Source: Alphaproteobacteria bacterium (GTDB lineage: Bacteria > Pseudomonadota > Alphaproteobacteria > UBA9219 > RFNS01). From it: a stretch of DNA of 64,000 nucleotides. The stretch is from positions 62,001-126,000 of the forward strand of contig WGMR01000005.1 in NCBI GenBank assembly GCA_016124955.1, given 5' to 3'. The notes beneath the pieces were generated by a model that saw nothing but the letters and a program-made list of their open reading frames with translations, was not told where the DNA came from and did no database searches. Each line of letters begins with the position of its first letter. Positions within the stretch are counted from its first letter, which is position 1. A program made the translations under genes and the position numbers. This document shows, piece after piece, positions 1-8,017 of the stretch.

Positions 1-1
1 C

Positions 2-229
2 GCGAACGGCTTCCGCTTCCGCGTGCCGTACGGCACGTTGCTGTGCGTTTCCGACAAGCCGATGCATGGCGAAATCAAGCTGCCCGGCATGGCCAACAAA
101 TTCTACAAGCAGCAGGTGGACCAGCATTTGCAGATCGGGCTGAAATCGATCGAGCTTCTGCGCGCCGGGGGCCGCGAAGCGCTGCACAGCCGCAAGCTGC
201 GCGGCTTTGTCGAAACCGCGTTCCAATAG
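2..229 (+). CDS. amn: AMP nucleosidase, C-terminal part (truncated by window edge)
   Basis: This is the C-terminal fragment of AMP nucleosidase, which hydrolyses AMP to adenine and ribose 5-phosphate. The frame is already open at the left edge, so the start and most of the protein lie outside the window. The visible 75 residues carry the conserved tail of the enterobacterial enzyme: FRVPYGTLLCVSDKP, then HGEIKLPGMAN, VDQHLQIG and a closing HSRKLR. The next gene starts 9 bases after the stop on the same strand. No sign of damage is seen. Confidence 0.9.
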   Translation, partial: ANGFRFRVPYGTLLCVSDKPMHGEIKLPGMANKFYKQQVDQHLQIGLKSIELLRAGGREALHSRKLRGFVETAFQ

Positions 230-238
230 GCGGGCGGC

Positions 239-541
239 ATGCGCGAACGATTGACCGACCGGGAGCGCGAAGCGGCATTGGCGACGTTGGACGGCTGGCA
301 AATGGCGCAGGGCCGCGAGGCGATCAGCAAAACCTTCAGGTTCAGGAATTTCAGCGAGGCGTGGGGGTTTATGTGCCGCGCCGCGCTGGCAGCCGAACAG
401 CTGGACCATCACCCCGAATGGTTCAACGTTTACAACCGCGTTGATGTAACGCTTGCCACGCATGATGCGGGCGGGCTAACCCAGCTTGATATCAAATTGG
501 CGAAGAAGATGGACGCCATCGCGGCGCCCGGCGCGGCCTAG
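239..541 (+). CDS. phhB: 4a-hydroxytetrahydrobiopterin dehydratase (pterin-4-alpha-carbinolamine dehydratase)
   Basis: This is a 100-residue protein of the PCD/DCoH family, which dehydrates 4a-hydroxytetrahydropterin formed by aromatic amino acid hydroxylases. The hallmark LDHHPEW motif (two active-site His) and the following V-x-V-x-L-x-T-H segment are present, and the length is normal. It starts 9 bases after amn, so the two may be cotranscribed. No aromatic amino acid hydroxylase is visible in the window; in many alphaproteobacteria this enzyme is encoded away from its partner. Confidence 0.9.
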   Translation: MRERLTDREREAALATLDGWQMAQGREAISKTFRFRNFSEAWGFMCRAALAAEQLDHHPEWFNVYNRVDVTLATHDAGGLTQLDIKLAKKMDAIAAPGAA

Positions 542-984
542 ACCGCGAAGCTGAACAGGCTGTCGGCGGCGATGGGAGAGTGTTGTTCCGCCGCGCTGTA
601 GCGGTCGGCGGCATTGTTGTTCCTGACATAGGCGGGCTTGGATGCATCCGCTTCGTTTTTCAAAGACAGAAGCTGGCTTAAAACATCGGACGAAAGCGCG
701 CCGCGCAGACCTTGTTTGGGCGGCGGTTCGGCTGCAGTCGCTTGCACGCCAAGCGAAGCGGGATTGAATTCGACCACAAGGCGCAACTCGGCACGGCCGG
801 TTTGCTGGCCTGGCTGGTTGTAGGAAGATTTGTTCGATTGAATTGCTTGCAGCTGAAGATATTCGGATGCGTTTTGCGGGCCGTATCCGCGGTTCGGGCT
901 CGCGGGATTGACGCGTGCGATCTCCCTGCCGGGAAGGGGCAGCGTTTTTTGCGGAATCACAAGCTCTACAGAATGTGGCTGCAT
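538..984 (-). CDS. hypothetical protein, 148 residues
   Basis: I do not recognise this gene. The open frame extends further upstream, but the Met at 984 is the first start giving a compositionally sensible protein ([12 protein letters not shown]...); no good ribosome binding site distinguishes the starts. The protein is polar, rich in Gln, Asn, Ser and Ala, with no membrane segment or signal peptide. It contains one likely beta-strand stretch ([12 protein letters not shown]). It overlaps the stop of phhB by 4 bases, tail to tail. The divergent intergenic region it shares with the next gene holds a perfect CtrA-type box. Confidence 0.5.
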   Translation of the reverse strand: MQPHSVELVIPQKTLPLPGREIARVNPASPNRGYGPQNASEYLQLQAIQSNKSSYNQPGQQTGRAELRLVVEFNPASLGVQATAAEPPPKQGLRGALSSDVLSQLLSLKNEADASKPAYVRNNNAADRYSAAEQHSPIAADSLFSFAV

Positions 985-1298
985 CAAACTCGGGTCTGTT
1001 GTGTGATTAATGAACGGGTAAGGAAATGGAGACCACGACCAGCAAGCATGACCATACAGGCTGAATCGTATCAAATGGGTAAAGACAATACGCGGCAAAT
1101 CCAAGCGATTTGTCTTTTTTCCAGCTTTTCTGCGGTTTGTTGCGGTATCGGCGCCGCGCCGTTAAGCCCCGCTTAAACTGTGTTGATTCTTTCTTGCTAT
1201 ATCCTCAAAAAACCGTTGCCATGGCCGCAGTTGTGGCGCGGCTTATCCTATTGTATGAAAAAGGTTATTCATTTCTTGATTCGCGCGAGGTTGTCGTG
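985..1298. other. divergent intergenic region, 314 bases
   Basis: No convincing gene lies here. The region separates the minus-strand hypothetical gene from the plus-strand exported protein. It contains the TTAA-N7-TTAA palindrome at 1162-1176 and, downstream of it, a TATATC hexamer at 1198-1203 that could be the -10 element of a promoter reading toward 1299. Confidence 0.6.
1162..1176. promoter_or_regulatory. candidate CtrA box, TTAAGCCCCGCTTAA
   Basis: This is an exact TTAA-N7-TTAA match, also a perfect inverted repeat (TTAAGC, 3-base spacer, GCTTAA). The second half-site sits where the -35 element would be for the TATATC hexamer at 1198-1203, the usual arrangement at CtrA-activated promoters. 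CckA, which feeds phosphate to CtrA, is encoded in this window. The function is inferred from the motif only. Confidence 0.55.
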
Positions 1299-2789
1299 AT
1301 GCGTGCTTGCCTGACCGCGGTTCTCTGCTGGCTTGTCGTCGTGCCATTGTTGCCTGCGCATGCGCGCGCCGCAGATTTGCCGCGCGCGGCTGAATCGCCG
1401 CTGTCGGGATTGGTGTTCGACGATAAACCGATTACCTTGCCGCTTGCGCGCAATTTTGAAATCGCAATGACGGCCGTAAGCCGTGAACTGGGCCGCAGCT
1501 GCAGCGCGGTCGAATCCTATGGCTGGCGTTTGGGGGCGGGCGAGCAAGGCAGGGTGAACCAGATCTTCGCGCAGACGGTGGACAGGCTTCGCGCTCTTGG
1601 CTATGCGGTCAAGCCGCAGGCGCCGCGCTCGGTTTCAAGCGATGTAACGGTTTTCACGGCCGCGCGGCCCGACCGTGATTTGATGTTTGTTTGGTCGGCG
1701 GGCGAGCTTGGGCTCGTGCTGCTGGTATGCGATGCGCAGCCGCCGGCACCCGCGAAAGACAAGGCCGTAAAGGCCGCCGGTGGCAAGAAGGGCGCGCTTA
1801 CGGCTGCGACCGTGCCGCTGCCCGAAGCCAAGGAAAAGGCCGCGAAGAAGGATTTCGTCGATCCCTATCCCAAATTTTCGCCCAAGGGCCGCTGGATCGG
1901 CGGTTATAGCTGTGCGCAAGGTTATACGGGCGGCACGCTGACGATCAGCAGCGTTTCCGGAGAATCGTTCAAGGGCGTGTTCCGTTTCTACCCCACGCCG
2001 CAAAACCAGAGCGTGCCCGCCGGAAGCTATTACGTCAGCGGCCAGTATGACAAGGAAACCAAGCGCATTTTGATCGAGCCCGGCGCGTGGATCCATCACC
2101 CGGATGATTTCTACACAGCCATTATGATCGGCACGTTCAACCCGGAACGCAAAAAGTTCAGCGGCGTGTTTCAAGGCGTGAACGGGTGCACCAGTTTCGA
2201 GGCCAAATATTCCGACGGCAATGTGGCGGCCGAGCTTGATAAGGCCAAGGGCAAGAAGGCGGCAAAGAAGAAGGCCAAGAAGACCGCTTTCAAGAAAAAG
2301 ACCGAGAAGGCCGCAGCGGCGGAAGAAACAGATAACGGCGAAAAGGCGCCCGCCGGGAAGGCCAAGAGCGAGGCTGCGCCGAATGATGCGATCAGGCTGG
2401 ATGAGGCGGGGGAAGCCGATCTGCCCAAGCCGCCGGACGAGCTGCCCGAACCGCCGGATGCGCCCGGCGTAGAGACCGGCAAGCCTGCCGCAGCCCCCGC
2501 ACCTGAGCCTGCTGCTGAGCCTGCGCCCAAGGTGGAGGAAAAGGTAGAAACGAAGGTTGAGGTAAAAACGCCGGAAAAAGTGAAACCGGAACCGGCGGAA
2601 GCTGCTGCTCCGGCCCCGGAAAAGGCCGCCGCACCGCAGGAAGATACGATCCCGCTGCCCTTTATGTTGCCCGCCGCGCCGGATGAAACGCCGCCCGCAA
2701 CCGAAGCCGCGCCGGAAGAAAACAAGGCCGAAAGCAAACCGCAAACCGATGCGCTGCCCGGCGCTGAACCGCCGCCGGCTAAGGAATAA
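1299..2789 (+). CDS. exported protein with a Lys-rich linker and Ala/Pro/Glu-rich tail
   Basis: The start at 1299 is chosen because it follows a GCGAGG ribosome binding site and opens a clear signal peptide (MRACLTAVLCWLVVVPLLPAHARA). The mature protein has a globular part to about residue 180. A compact domain of about 110 residues follows, starting GRWIGGYSCAQGYTGG and ending VNGCTSFEA, with one Cys near each end that could pair. After that comes a Lys/Ala-rich stretch, then about 130 residues of Ala, Pro and Glu with PAPEPA- and VETKVEVK-type runs, TonB-like in composition. It probably spans or lines the periplasm. I do not know a function. A CtrA-type box lies 123 bases upstream. Confidence 0.7.
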   Translation: MRACLTAVLCWLVVVPLLPAHARAADLPRAAESPLSGLVFDDKPITLPLARNFEIAMTAVSRELGRSCSAVESYGWRLGAGEQGRVNQIFAQTVDRLRALGYAVKPQAPRSVSSDVTVFTAARPDRDLMFVWSAGELGLVLLVCDAQPPAPAKDKAVKAAGGKKGALTAATVPLPEAKEKAAKKDFVDPYPKFSPKGRWIGGYSCAQGYTGGTLTISSVSGESFKGVFRFYPTPQNQSVPAGSYYVSGQYDKETKRILIEPGAWIHHPDDFYTAIMIGTFNPERKKFSGVFQGVNGCTSFEAKYSDGNVAAELDKAKGKKAAKKKAKKTAFKKKTEKAAAAEETDNGEKAPAGKAKSEAAPNDAIRLDEAGEADLPKPPDELPEPPDAPGVETGKPAAAPAPEPAAEPAPKVEEKVETKVEVKTPEKVKPEPAEAAAPAPEKAAAPQEDTIPLPFMLPAAPDETPPATEAAPEENKAESKPQTDALPGAEPPPAKE

Positions 2790-2798
2790 AAACGCTGC

Positions 2799-2813
2799 GG
2801 GCCTGACCGGCCC
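2799..2813. terminator. short hairpin between convergent genes
   Basis: GGGCC, loop TGACC, GGCCC forms a 5-bp G+C stem just after the stop of the exported protein and up against the stop of phaZ. No T-run follows on either strand, so any termination would be weak. Confidence 0.3.
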
Positions 2814-4111
2814 TAGTTATGCTGCTTGATGAAGCTGCGCACGATCGGGTAGATGGCGTTGCGCCACGTGCCGCCGTTGAAGATGCCGTAATGGCCGACC
2901 TTTTCCTGCAAATGATGCTGCTTTTTGTCTTCAGGGAGGCCCGAACACATCGCGTGTGCCGCCACAGTCTGGCCGGGGGCAGAGATGTCATCAAGCTCGC
3001 CTTCAATAGTCAGCAGCGCGGTTTTCGTGATTGCGGCGGGGTCAACGGTCATGTGTCGCCATTTGAACGTGCCGTTCGGCAATGATTTTTCGATGAACAC
3101 GCGATCGACCGTTTGCAGGTAGAATTCGCCCGTGACATCCATGACCGCAAGATATTCATCGTAGAACGTACGGTGGCGTTCGGCGCTCTCGCCGTCACCG
3201 CGGATCAGGTGCTGGAAGTATTCTTCGTGCGCCTTCATATGGCGGCCGAGATTCATGAGCATGAAGCTGCTGAGCTGGATATAGCCGGGATAAACTTCGC
3301 GCGTCGCACCGGGGTAGTTGACCGGCACGCGGGAGACCAGATGGTCGCGGAACCATTCGATCGGATGCTTATCGGCGAGCTGCGTCACTTCGGTTTCGGC
3401 GGCGCTGGCATCAATCGGGCCGCCCATCAGCGTCATGCTGCGGGGCTGGTGGGGGTCGTTCATCTGCGCCAGCAGCGCGGCGGCGCACAGCACCGGCACG
3501 GCGGGCTGGCACACGGCCACGACATGCACATCGGGACCGAGCAGGCGGATATAGTCCATCACATAGGTTATGTAATCTTCGAGATCGAACTTGCCGCGGA
3601 ATACGGGCACGGTGTTGGCATTGACCCAATCGGTGATGAATACATCATGGTCCGGCAGCATGGCTTCAACCGTGCCGCGCAGAAGCGTGGCATAGTGGCC
3701 GGACATCGGCGCCACGATCAGTACGCGCGGATCGTTGCGCTCAACAAGCCTTTGGAAATGAAGGAGGCGGCAGAAAGGTTTGTTACGATCGGTCAGGACA
3801 TCTTCGACGATTTCGACCGTTTCGCCATCGACCTCGGTGGTCTTGAGGCCGAATTCCGGTTTGCGGTACTGGCGCGTGACGCGCTCGAATATCTCAAGCC
3901 CCGCCGCCCAGCTGCGGCCCATGCGCGTGTATGACGAGGGCAGCATGGGGTGGTTGAGCATATATTGGCCGGCTTCGGCCGCCATGCGCCACGGTGCGAT
4001 CAGTGCGCGCATGTTTTCGTACATCTGATAGGAAAGCGGCTGCAGCCATTTGCGAAACGGCTGGTTGGCCACCAAAGGCTTCACAAGTTCCGCATAGTTA
4101 ATGTCAGCCAT
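2813..4111 (-). CDS. phaZ: intracellular polyhydroxyalkanoate depolymerase
   Basis: This 432-residue alpha/beta hydrolase degrades intracellular polyhydroxybutyrate granules to hydroxybutyrate. The nucleophile motif is the cysteine lipase-box variant of this family (VCQPAVP, Cys201). The acid lies in GELDDIS (Asp374 or Asp375) and the histidine in KVGHYGIFNG (His407). The N-terminal MADINYAELVKPL and the PMSGHYATLLRGTV oxyanion region also match the family. Length is normal. No PHA synthase, phasin or phaR lies next to it, so the gene stands apart from the rest of the PHA pathway. It is transcribed toward the convergent exported protein. Confidence 0.9.
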   Translation of the reverse strand: MADINYAELVKPLVANQPFRKWLQPLSYQMYENMRALIAPWRMAAEAGQYMLNHPMLPSSYTRMGRSWAAGLEIFERVTRQYRKPEFGLKTTEVDGETVEIVEDVLTDRNKPFCRLLHFQRLVERNDPRVLIVAPMSGHYATLLRGTVEAMLPDHDVFITDWVNANTVPVFRGKFDLEDYITYVMDYIRLLGPDVHVVAVCQPAVPVLCAAALLAQMNDPHQPRSMTLMGGPIDASAAETEVTQLADKHPIEWFRDHLVSRVPVNYPGATREVYPGYIQLSSFMLMNLGRHMKAHEEYFQHLIRGDGESAERHRTFYDEYLAVMDVTGEFYLQTVDRVFIEKSLPNGTFKWRHMTVDPAAITKTALLTIEGELDDISAPGQTVAAHAMCSGLPEDKKQHHLQEKVGHYGIFNGGTWRNAIYPIVRSFIKQHN

Positions 4112-4177
4112 AACCCCTACCTAACCGGTTTGATAATTATTTCAAGGCCATAATATCAGGGGCGCTGTAAGATAAGG

Positions 4178-4594
4178 TTAAGGGCGGGGACGATTTGAAG
4201 GACTGAGCAGCAAGATAAAAAGCAGGAACCAGAACCACTTGCCGAAGAAACTTTCTTCGGGTTCCGGTTCGCCCATCGCAACAATTTCCTGTTTGCGCTT
4301 AGGATCTTTGCGCAATTCATCCGCATCGACGCGGCGCAGGTGTTTCTTGTGGCGCTGCAGCCTGTGCTTTTCCTCCGCTTCGACAATGCGGTTGAAGGCG
4401 CGGCGTTCGTCGGCTTCGGCTGCGCCAATTTCGCCTACCAGGCTGGCGAATCTGGCGTGGCCGGCGGTGTCGAGTCCGCTGCCGCCAAGACCTGCCAGCA
4501 TTCCGCGCAGGCTAAGCAACTTGATGTTGCGGTGTTTCCACGACTGCACGAGGCGGGGGATGCGGTATTCCGCCCAGCGAATGTTAAATGCCAT
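4178..4594 (-). CDS. hypothetical tail-anchored membrane protein
   Basis: I do not recognise this 138-residue protein. I prefer the Met at 4594 (MAFNIRWAEYRIP) because AAAGGG lies upstream of it; an in-frame Met at 4645 has no ribosome binding site. The middle is highly charged and probably helical (about residues 60-110, rich in Arg, Lys, Glu and His). The C-terminus is a single hydrophobic segment, FFGKWFWFLLFILLL, followed by a short Pro/Arg tail. This suggests a cytoplasmic coiled domain anchored at its C-terminus. It is flanked by phaZ and the SYLF lipoprotein on the same strand, with gaps of about 66 and 91 bases. Confidence 0.55.
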   Translation of the reverse strand: MAFNIRWAEYRIPRLVQSWKHRNIKLLSLRGMLAGLGGSGLDTAGHARFASLVGEIGAAEADERRAFNRIVEAEEKHRLQRHKKHLRRVDADELRKDPKRKQEIVAMGEPEPEESFFGKWFWFLLFILLLSPSNRPRP

Positions 4595-4685
4595 GCCTAA
4601 CCCTTTGATGTTCCCATCAAAAGGTAATACAAAAGCATCAAGCAAGTATTTATTTTGGACTTACGGAATTAGTTTCACAAAGGAA

Positions 4686-5378
4686 TCAAGGCATTGCGTT
4701 TGTGAGCCGCGCAGCTTTATCCGAGGTGAAAAGCCGGTCGATCAGGATGCCCTGCGGCGTTGCGCCTGGCCCGTAAAGCTGTTCGTTCCATTCATGGCGG
4801 GGCCATATCACGGAACCGTCAAGCGAAACGCCGATATAAAGGCCGGCAGTTTTTGCGAAGGCGTACATATCGGAGTTGATACCGACACCGGTCGAGGCTT
4901 GCACGCCCTTGCCAACCTCGCCTGCCGCGACGCTGGCATCGGCGCCAAGCGTGGCGCGCCGGTCGATCACGGCATTCAGGCCGCGCTCCGTCATGATGGC
5001 GACGATGATTTCCTGTTGCTGTCCGCCGAATTGCAGACCCCAATTGATGCCGCCGATGGTGTAGAAGGCGGGCGCGCTCCAGCTGCCCGTGGTGGCGTCA
5101 CGCGTGATCAGCACGCCGTTGCCGCCGCGCCCGCCGAAAATGAATGCTGCGCGCAGCATGTTGGGGAAGATCAAGAGCGCTTTGGCCCGCGTCGATAGAT
5201 CGAGCAGAGTTGTAAATTCCGGATCGGAATACATGCGCTCCGCCGTCGTGGCGGAATTGTTGATGATGCGCTCGGGCTCGGTGCTGAGATCGTCGCTGTT
5301 GTAGCAGGCCGCGAGCGGCAGGGCTGCGAGCAGTACGGCGAACGTAAACAGACGGGAAAGAAAGCGAATCGGGCGCAT
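4686..5378 (-). CDS. SYLF (Ysc84) domain lipoprotein
   Basis: The start at 5378 is preceded by a strong GGAGG and opens a lipoprotein signal peptide ending PLAAC, with the lipidated Cys at residue 25. The remaining 200 residues form a lipid-binding SYLF domain: the FGGRGGNGVLI segment, VIDRRATLGADASVAAGEVG and the closing ISLDG-type strand (GVSLDGSVIWP). Bacterial members are exported proteins of uncertain role; the eukaryotic relatives bind phosphoinositides. The gene is 41 bases downstream of the PmtA-like methyltransferase and reads in the same direction, consistent with a link to envelope lipids. Confidence 0.8.
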   Translation of the reverse strand: MRPIRFLSRLFTFAVLLAALPLAACYNSDDLSTEPERIINNSATTAERMYSDPEFTTLLDLSTRAKALLIFPNMLRAAFIFGGRGGNGVLITRDATTGSWSAPAFYTIGGINWGLQFGGQQQEIIVAIMTERGLNAVIDRRATLGADASVAAGEVGKGVQASTGVGINSDMYAFAKTAGLYIGVSLDGSVIWPRHEWNEQLYGPGATPQGILIDRLFTSDKAARLTNAMP

Positions 5379-5419
5379 GGAAACCTCCGGGTTCATTCCC
5401 GGATAAAGCTGGAACAGCT

Positions 5420-5995
5420 TTATGTCAATTTTTCGAAGCGCCATATGGCGCTTGGCGGGAAGTTCAGCCACACCCGGCGGATAATCCGGGCCCTGAGCCC
5501 GAGCTTTTTCAGGATTGCGGTCGGTACCGGGCAGAACAGGCCATAGGTGAATTGTATGAAAGCGCCGCCCGGCACGAGGCAGGAAAACGCCTCTGCGAGG
5601 ATGCGGGCGCGCATGGCAGGGCGCATGTTAAGCAGGGGCAGCCCGGAAATGACCGCCTTGACCGGCGGTACTTGCCCGCCGTGCCCAAGCAGGGAGCGCA
5701 GCGATGCGGCGTGCCCGCGCAAAATTTTTCCTACCTGCGGGAACGTATCTTTCAGATAGGCGTGCAGGTGCCTGTCCCGCTCAATGATAACGAGGTTGCT
5801 TGCTTCCACGCCTTGCGCAAGCAGCGTGCGCGTGATGCCGCCGGTGCCGCCGCCAAGCTCGACAACCAATCCCGGCAACGCCGGATCAATCTCCCGCGCC
5901 ATAAAGCGGCCGAGCACGGGGCCGCTGGGTGCGATCGCGCCTATGCGGTCGGGCCGCCGCGACAGCCGCGAGAGAAAAACAAGCGCATCCTGCAT
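5420..5995 (-). CDS. pmtA: PmtA-like phospholipid N-methyltransferase
   Basis: This 191-residue class I SAM-dependent methyltransferase resembles the Rhodobacter/Sinorhizobium PmtA family, which methylates phosphatidylethanolamine toward phosphatidylcholine. It has an N-terminal DRIGAIAPSGP segment, the SAM-binding LVVELGGGTGGIT loop (about residues 43-54), an acidic IIERD after strand 2, and the ISGLPLLN motif typical of PmtA and of rRNA adenine dimethylase relatives. The start at 5995 is 4 bases after the stop of the CobS-like gene, so the two are translationally close. A small rRNA methyltransferase is the main alternative, but the length and ISGLPLLN favour PmtA. Confidence 0.75.
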   Translation of the reverse strand: MQDALVFLSRLSRRPDRIGAIAPSGPVLGRFMAREIDPALPGLVVELGGGTGGITRTLLAQGVEASNLVIIERDRHLHAYLKDTFPQVGKILRGHAASLRSLLGHGGQVPPVKAVISGLPLLNMRPAMRARILAEAFSCLVPGGAFIQFTYGLFCPVPTAILKKLGLRARIIRRVWLNFPPSAIWRFEKLT

Positions 5996-5999
5996 AGGG

Positions 6000-6827
6000 T
6001 TATTGCACCGCCACGATCGTGCAGATGACGATAAGTTCGACAAGTTGCTGAAGGCCGCCGAGCAGGGGGCCGTTATAGCCGCCCATCAGCTTGCCGCCGA
6101 GCAAGATGACACAGATCGCGGCAAGGATGCCGATGCCGAGCGGGATGCCCGCCGCAGGCCCGAGCGCACCGAACACAATCGCGCCGCCAAGCATCACGGC
6201 CATCAGCACGCGCAGCCCCGGCGGCTGGCCAAAATGGTCGGACACGGGATCGTTCGGCAGCGGGTGCAGCCATGCGGCCGCGACCGACATGACGGCGTGT
6301 GACCAGGCGCAGGAAGCGATCAGGGTTATGAACACAAGTTCACTGTTGTTGATGCTGCCGATCGCGAACACCTTGAGCAGGATGGCAAGGATCACGGCAA
6401 AGGTGCCGTAGCGGATCGAGCGGTCTTCCTTCAGCCAGCCAACGCGGCGCGATTTATCGCCCGCATCGCCATACTGGTTCGCCAGCGTGGCGAGCTCTTC
6501 TTCATGCAGCGCGCGCGTCAGCCACATCATGGCGGATACCGCGAGCGCGGCCGTGATAGTGGAAGGCATGCCGAGCCAGCCGGTGACGGTTTCAACCGTC
6601 GCGCCGAAAGCGCCGATCACGGCCCCGATCACAGGGAACCACGCCATCGAGCGGGCGATCAGCGCCTTTTCCGGCGTACGGCGCAACGGAATGCGGATGC
6701 GGGTGAGGTATTTGGTGGCGATGATCAGCTCGGCCACCCAGCTTACGGCATTCAGCCTGCCGACCGCTTGCGGCAGCTGTGTTGTTCCGGCGTTACCGGT
6801 GGGGTCGCTATCGGGCTGGGTATCCAT
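6000..6827 (-). CDS. CobS-like membrane protein with altered active-site motifs
   Basis: This 275-residue polytopic membrane protein has the fold pattern of adenosylcobinamide-GDP ribazoletransferase: the TRIRIPL region near residue 42, FPVIGAVIGAFG, and a KEDRSIRYGTFAVILAILLK block equivalent to the KDSRIGTYG region. The metal-binding HEDGLADTADG-type motif is changed to H108-EEELATLANQ: the conserved acidic pair becomes Thr114 and Asn117, and the glycines are lost. No cobalamin gene lies nearby. It may be a paralogue with another substrate or an inactive form. The start at 6827 follows CAGGG; the pmtA-like gene starts 4 bases after its stop. Confidence 0.65.
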   Translation of the reverse strand: MDTQPDSDPTGNAGTTQLPQAVGRLNAVSWVAELIIATKYLTRIRIPLRRTPEKALIARSMAWFPVIGAVIGAFGATVETVTGWLGMPSTITAALAVSAMMWLTRALHEEELATLANQYGDAGDKSRRVGWLKEDRSIRYGTFAVILAILLKVFAIGSINNSELVFITLIASCAWSHAVMSVAAAWLHPLPNDPVSDHFGQPPGLRVLMAVMLGGAIVFGALGPAAGIPLGIGILAAICVILLGGKLMGGYNGPLLGGLQQLVELIVICTIVAVQ

Positions 6828-6946
6828 GAGCCCTGTTATAGCAAGCCGCGCGGGGGAAGCAATTGGGGCCTGCAAAGGCTTGCGGCGCTGTACTGGCGGG
6901 AAAATCGTGATAGTGTGCCGCCCGTCAGAAATTGCCGGAGTTCGAT

Positions 6947-7903
6947 GTGGCAGCGCCACGCGTCTTATATATTGCATCCAACCGTATCGGTGACGGGATT
7001 TTATCGACCGGCGTGCTGCAGCGCATGGCCGAAACCATGCCGGATGCGCGTTTTACAGTGGCTTGCGGGCCGCTATGCGTATCGCTTTTCGAAAAGGCGC
7101 CGCGTATCGATGCCGTGATCAGCCTTAAAAAGCAACGCTACAACATGCACTGGGTGAAGTTGTGGCGTTTGTGCGCGGCGACACACTGGGATCTGATTGT
7201 CGATTTGCGCAACAGCATCGTCACGCGTTTGTTGCGCGCGCGGCGCAAGGCATACCGTGCGGGCGGCGGCGAGGAACACAAGGTTGTGCAAAACGCGGCC
7301 GTCGCCGGTTTCGACCCACCGCCCTCGCCGCATATCTGGCTGACGACCGACGACCGGTTGCGCGCACACCATATGATGCCGCCGCATGCGGCGACCGTTG
7401 CGCTCGGCCCCGCCGCCAATTGGGCGGCCAAGCAATGGCCGGCGGAAAAGTTTGCAGAACTTGTCGCGCGCTTGCGCGCGCCGGGCGGGCTTTTTCCGGA
7501 TGCCCATGTGTTGATCCTTGCCGCGGCATCGGAACGCGAACAGATCAAGACGGTTTGTGAAGCCGTGCCGGACGACAGGCGCATCGAGCTGATCGGCGGC
7601 GAATTGCGCGTCGCTGCCGCCTGCCTGCAGGCGTGCAAGCTTTTTATCGGCAACGATTCTGGCTTGATGCATCTGGCGGCTGCCATTGGCACGCCGACGC
7701 TGGGGCTTTTCGGGCCCGGCTATGAAAAAATGTACGGGCCATGGGGCAAACATACGGCCGTTGTGCGCACGCCGGAAAGCGCGGCCGAGCTTTGGGCGCG
7801 TTTGCCATACCCCGGCGCTTCCGAACCCAACTTGATGAACAGCCTTGCCGTGGAAACCGTGGAACAGGCCACAAAGCATCTTTTGTTAAAGATACGTCAA
7901 TGA
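6947..7903 (+). CDS. glycosyltransferase family 9 (heptosyltransferase-like)
   Basis: This 318-residue GT-B enzyme is of the family that adds ADP-heptose to lipopolysaccharide core. The N-terminus VLYIASNRIGDGILSTGVLQ matches the acceptor-side GDxxLSTPV-type motif, and the C-terminal domain has the donor-site signature NDSGLMHLAAAIGTPTLGLFGP. I prefer the GTG at 6947, preceded by CCGGAG at proper spacing, over the TTG at 6932. The gene is divergent from the CobS-like gene. The exact sugar and acceptor cannot be told from sequence, and no other LPS gene is adjacent. Confidence 0.8.
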   Translation: MAAPRVLYIASNRIGDGILSTGVLQRMAETMPDARFTVACGPLCVSLFEKAPRIDAVISLKKQRYNMHWVKLWRLCAATHWDLIVDLRNSIVTRLLRARRKAYRAGGGEEHKVVQNAAVAGFDPPPSPHIWLTTDDRLRAHHMMPPHAATVALGPAANWAAKQWPAEKFAELVARLRAPGGLFPDAHVLILAAASEREQIKTVCEAVPDDRRIELIGGELRVAAACLQACKLFIGNDSGLMHLAAAIGTPTLGLFGPGYEKMYGPWGKHTAVVRTPESAAELWARLPYPGASEPNLMNSLAVETVEQATKHLLLKIRQ

Positions 7904-8017
7904 TCATAGGCTAAAAAGGCATGTTGCCCCTTGTGGCCAAGAGGCATGGACACACGCAGTTTTTGTATCTACCATCTTGATTCAACACGGATTCTTGCCA
8001 ATCACCTTCGCCCGGTC

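Noticed and set aside
1635-2744. Long minus-strand open frame of 369 codons
   Set aside because: It lies opposite the exported protein gene, has Arg/Gly/Leu-rich composition with no family resemblance or start signal, and is explained by GC-rich codon bias on the other strand.
6000-6827. Part of a cobalamin biosynthesis cluster
   Set aside because: No cobU, cobT, cobC or related gene is near, and the CobS active-site motif is altered.
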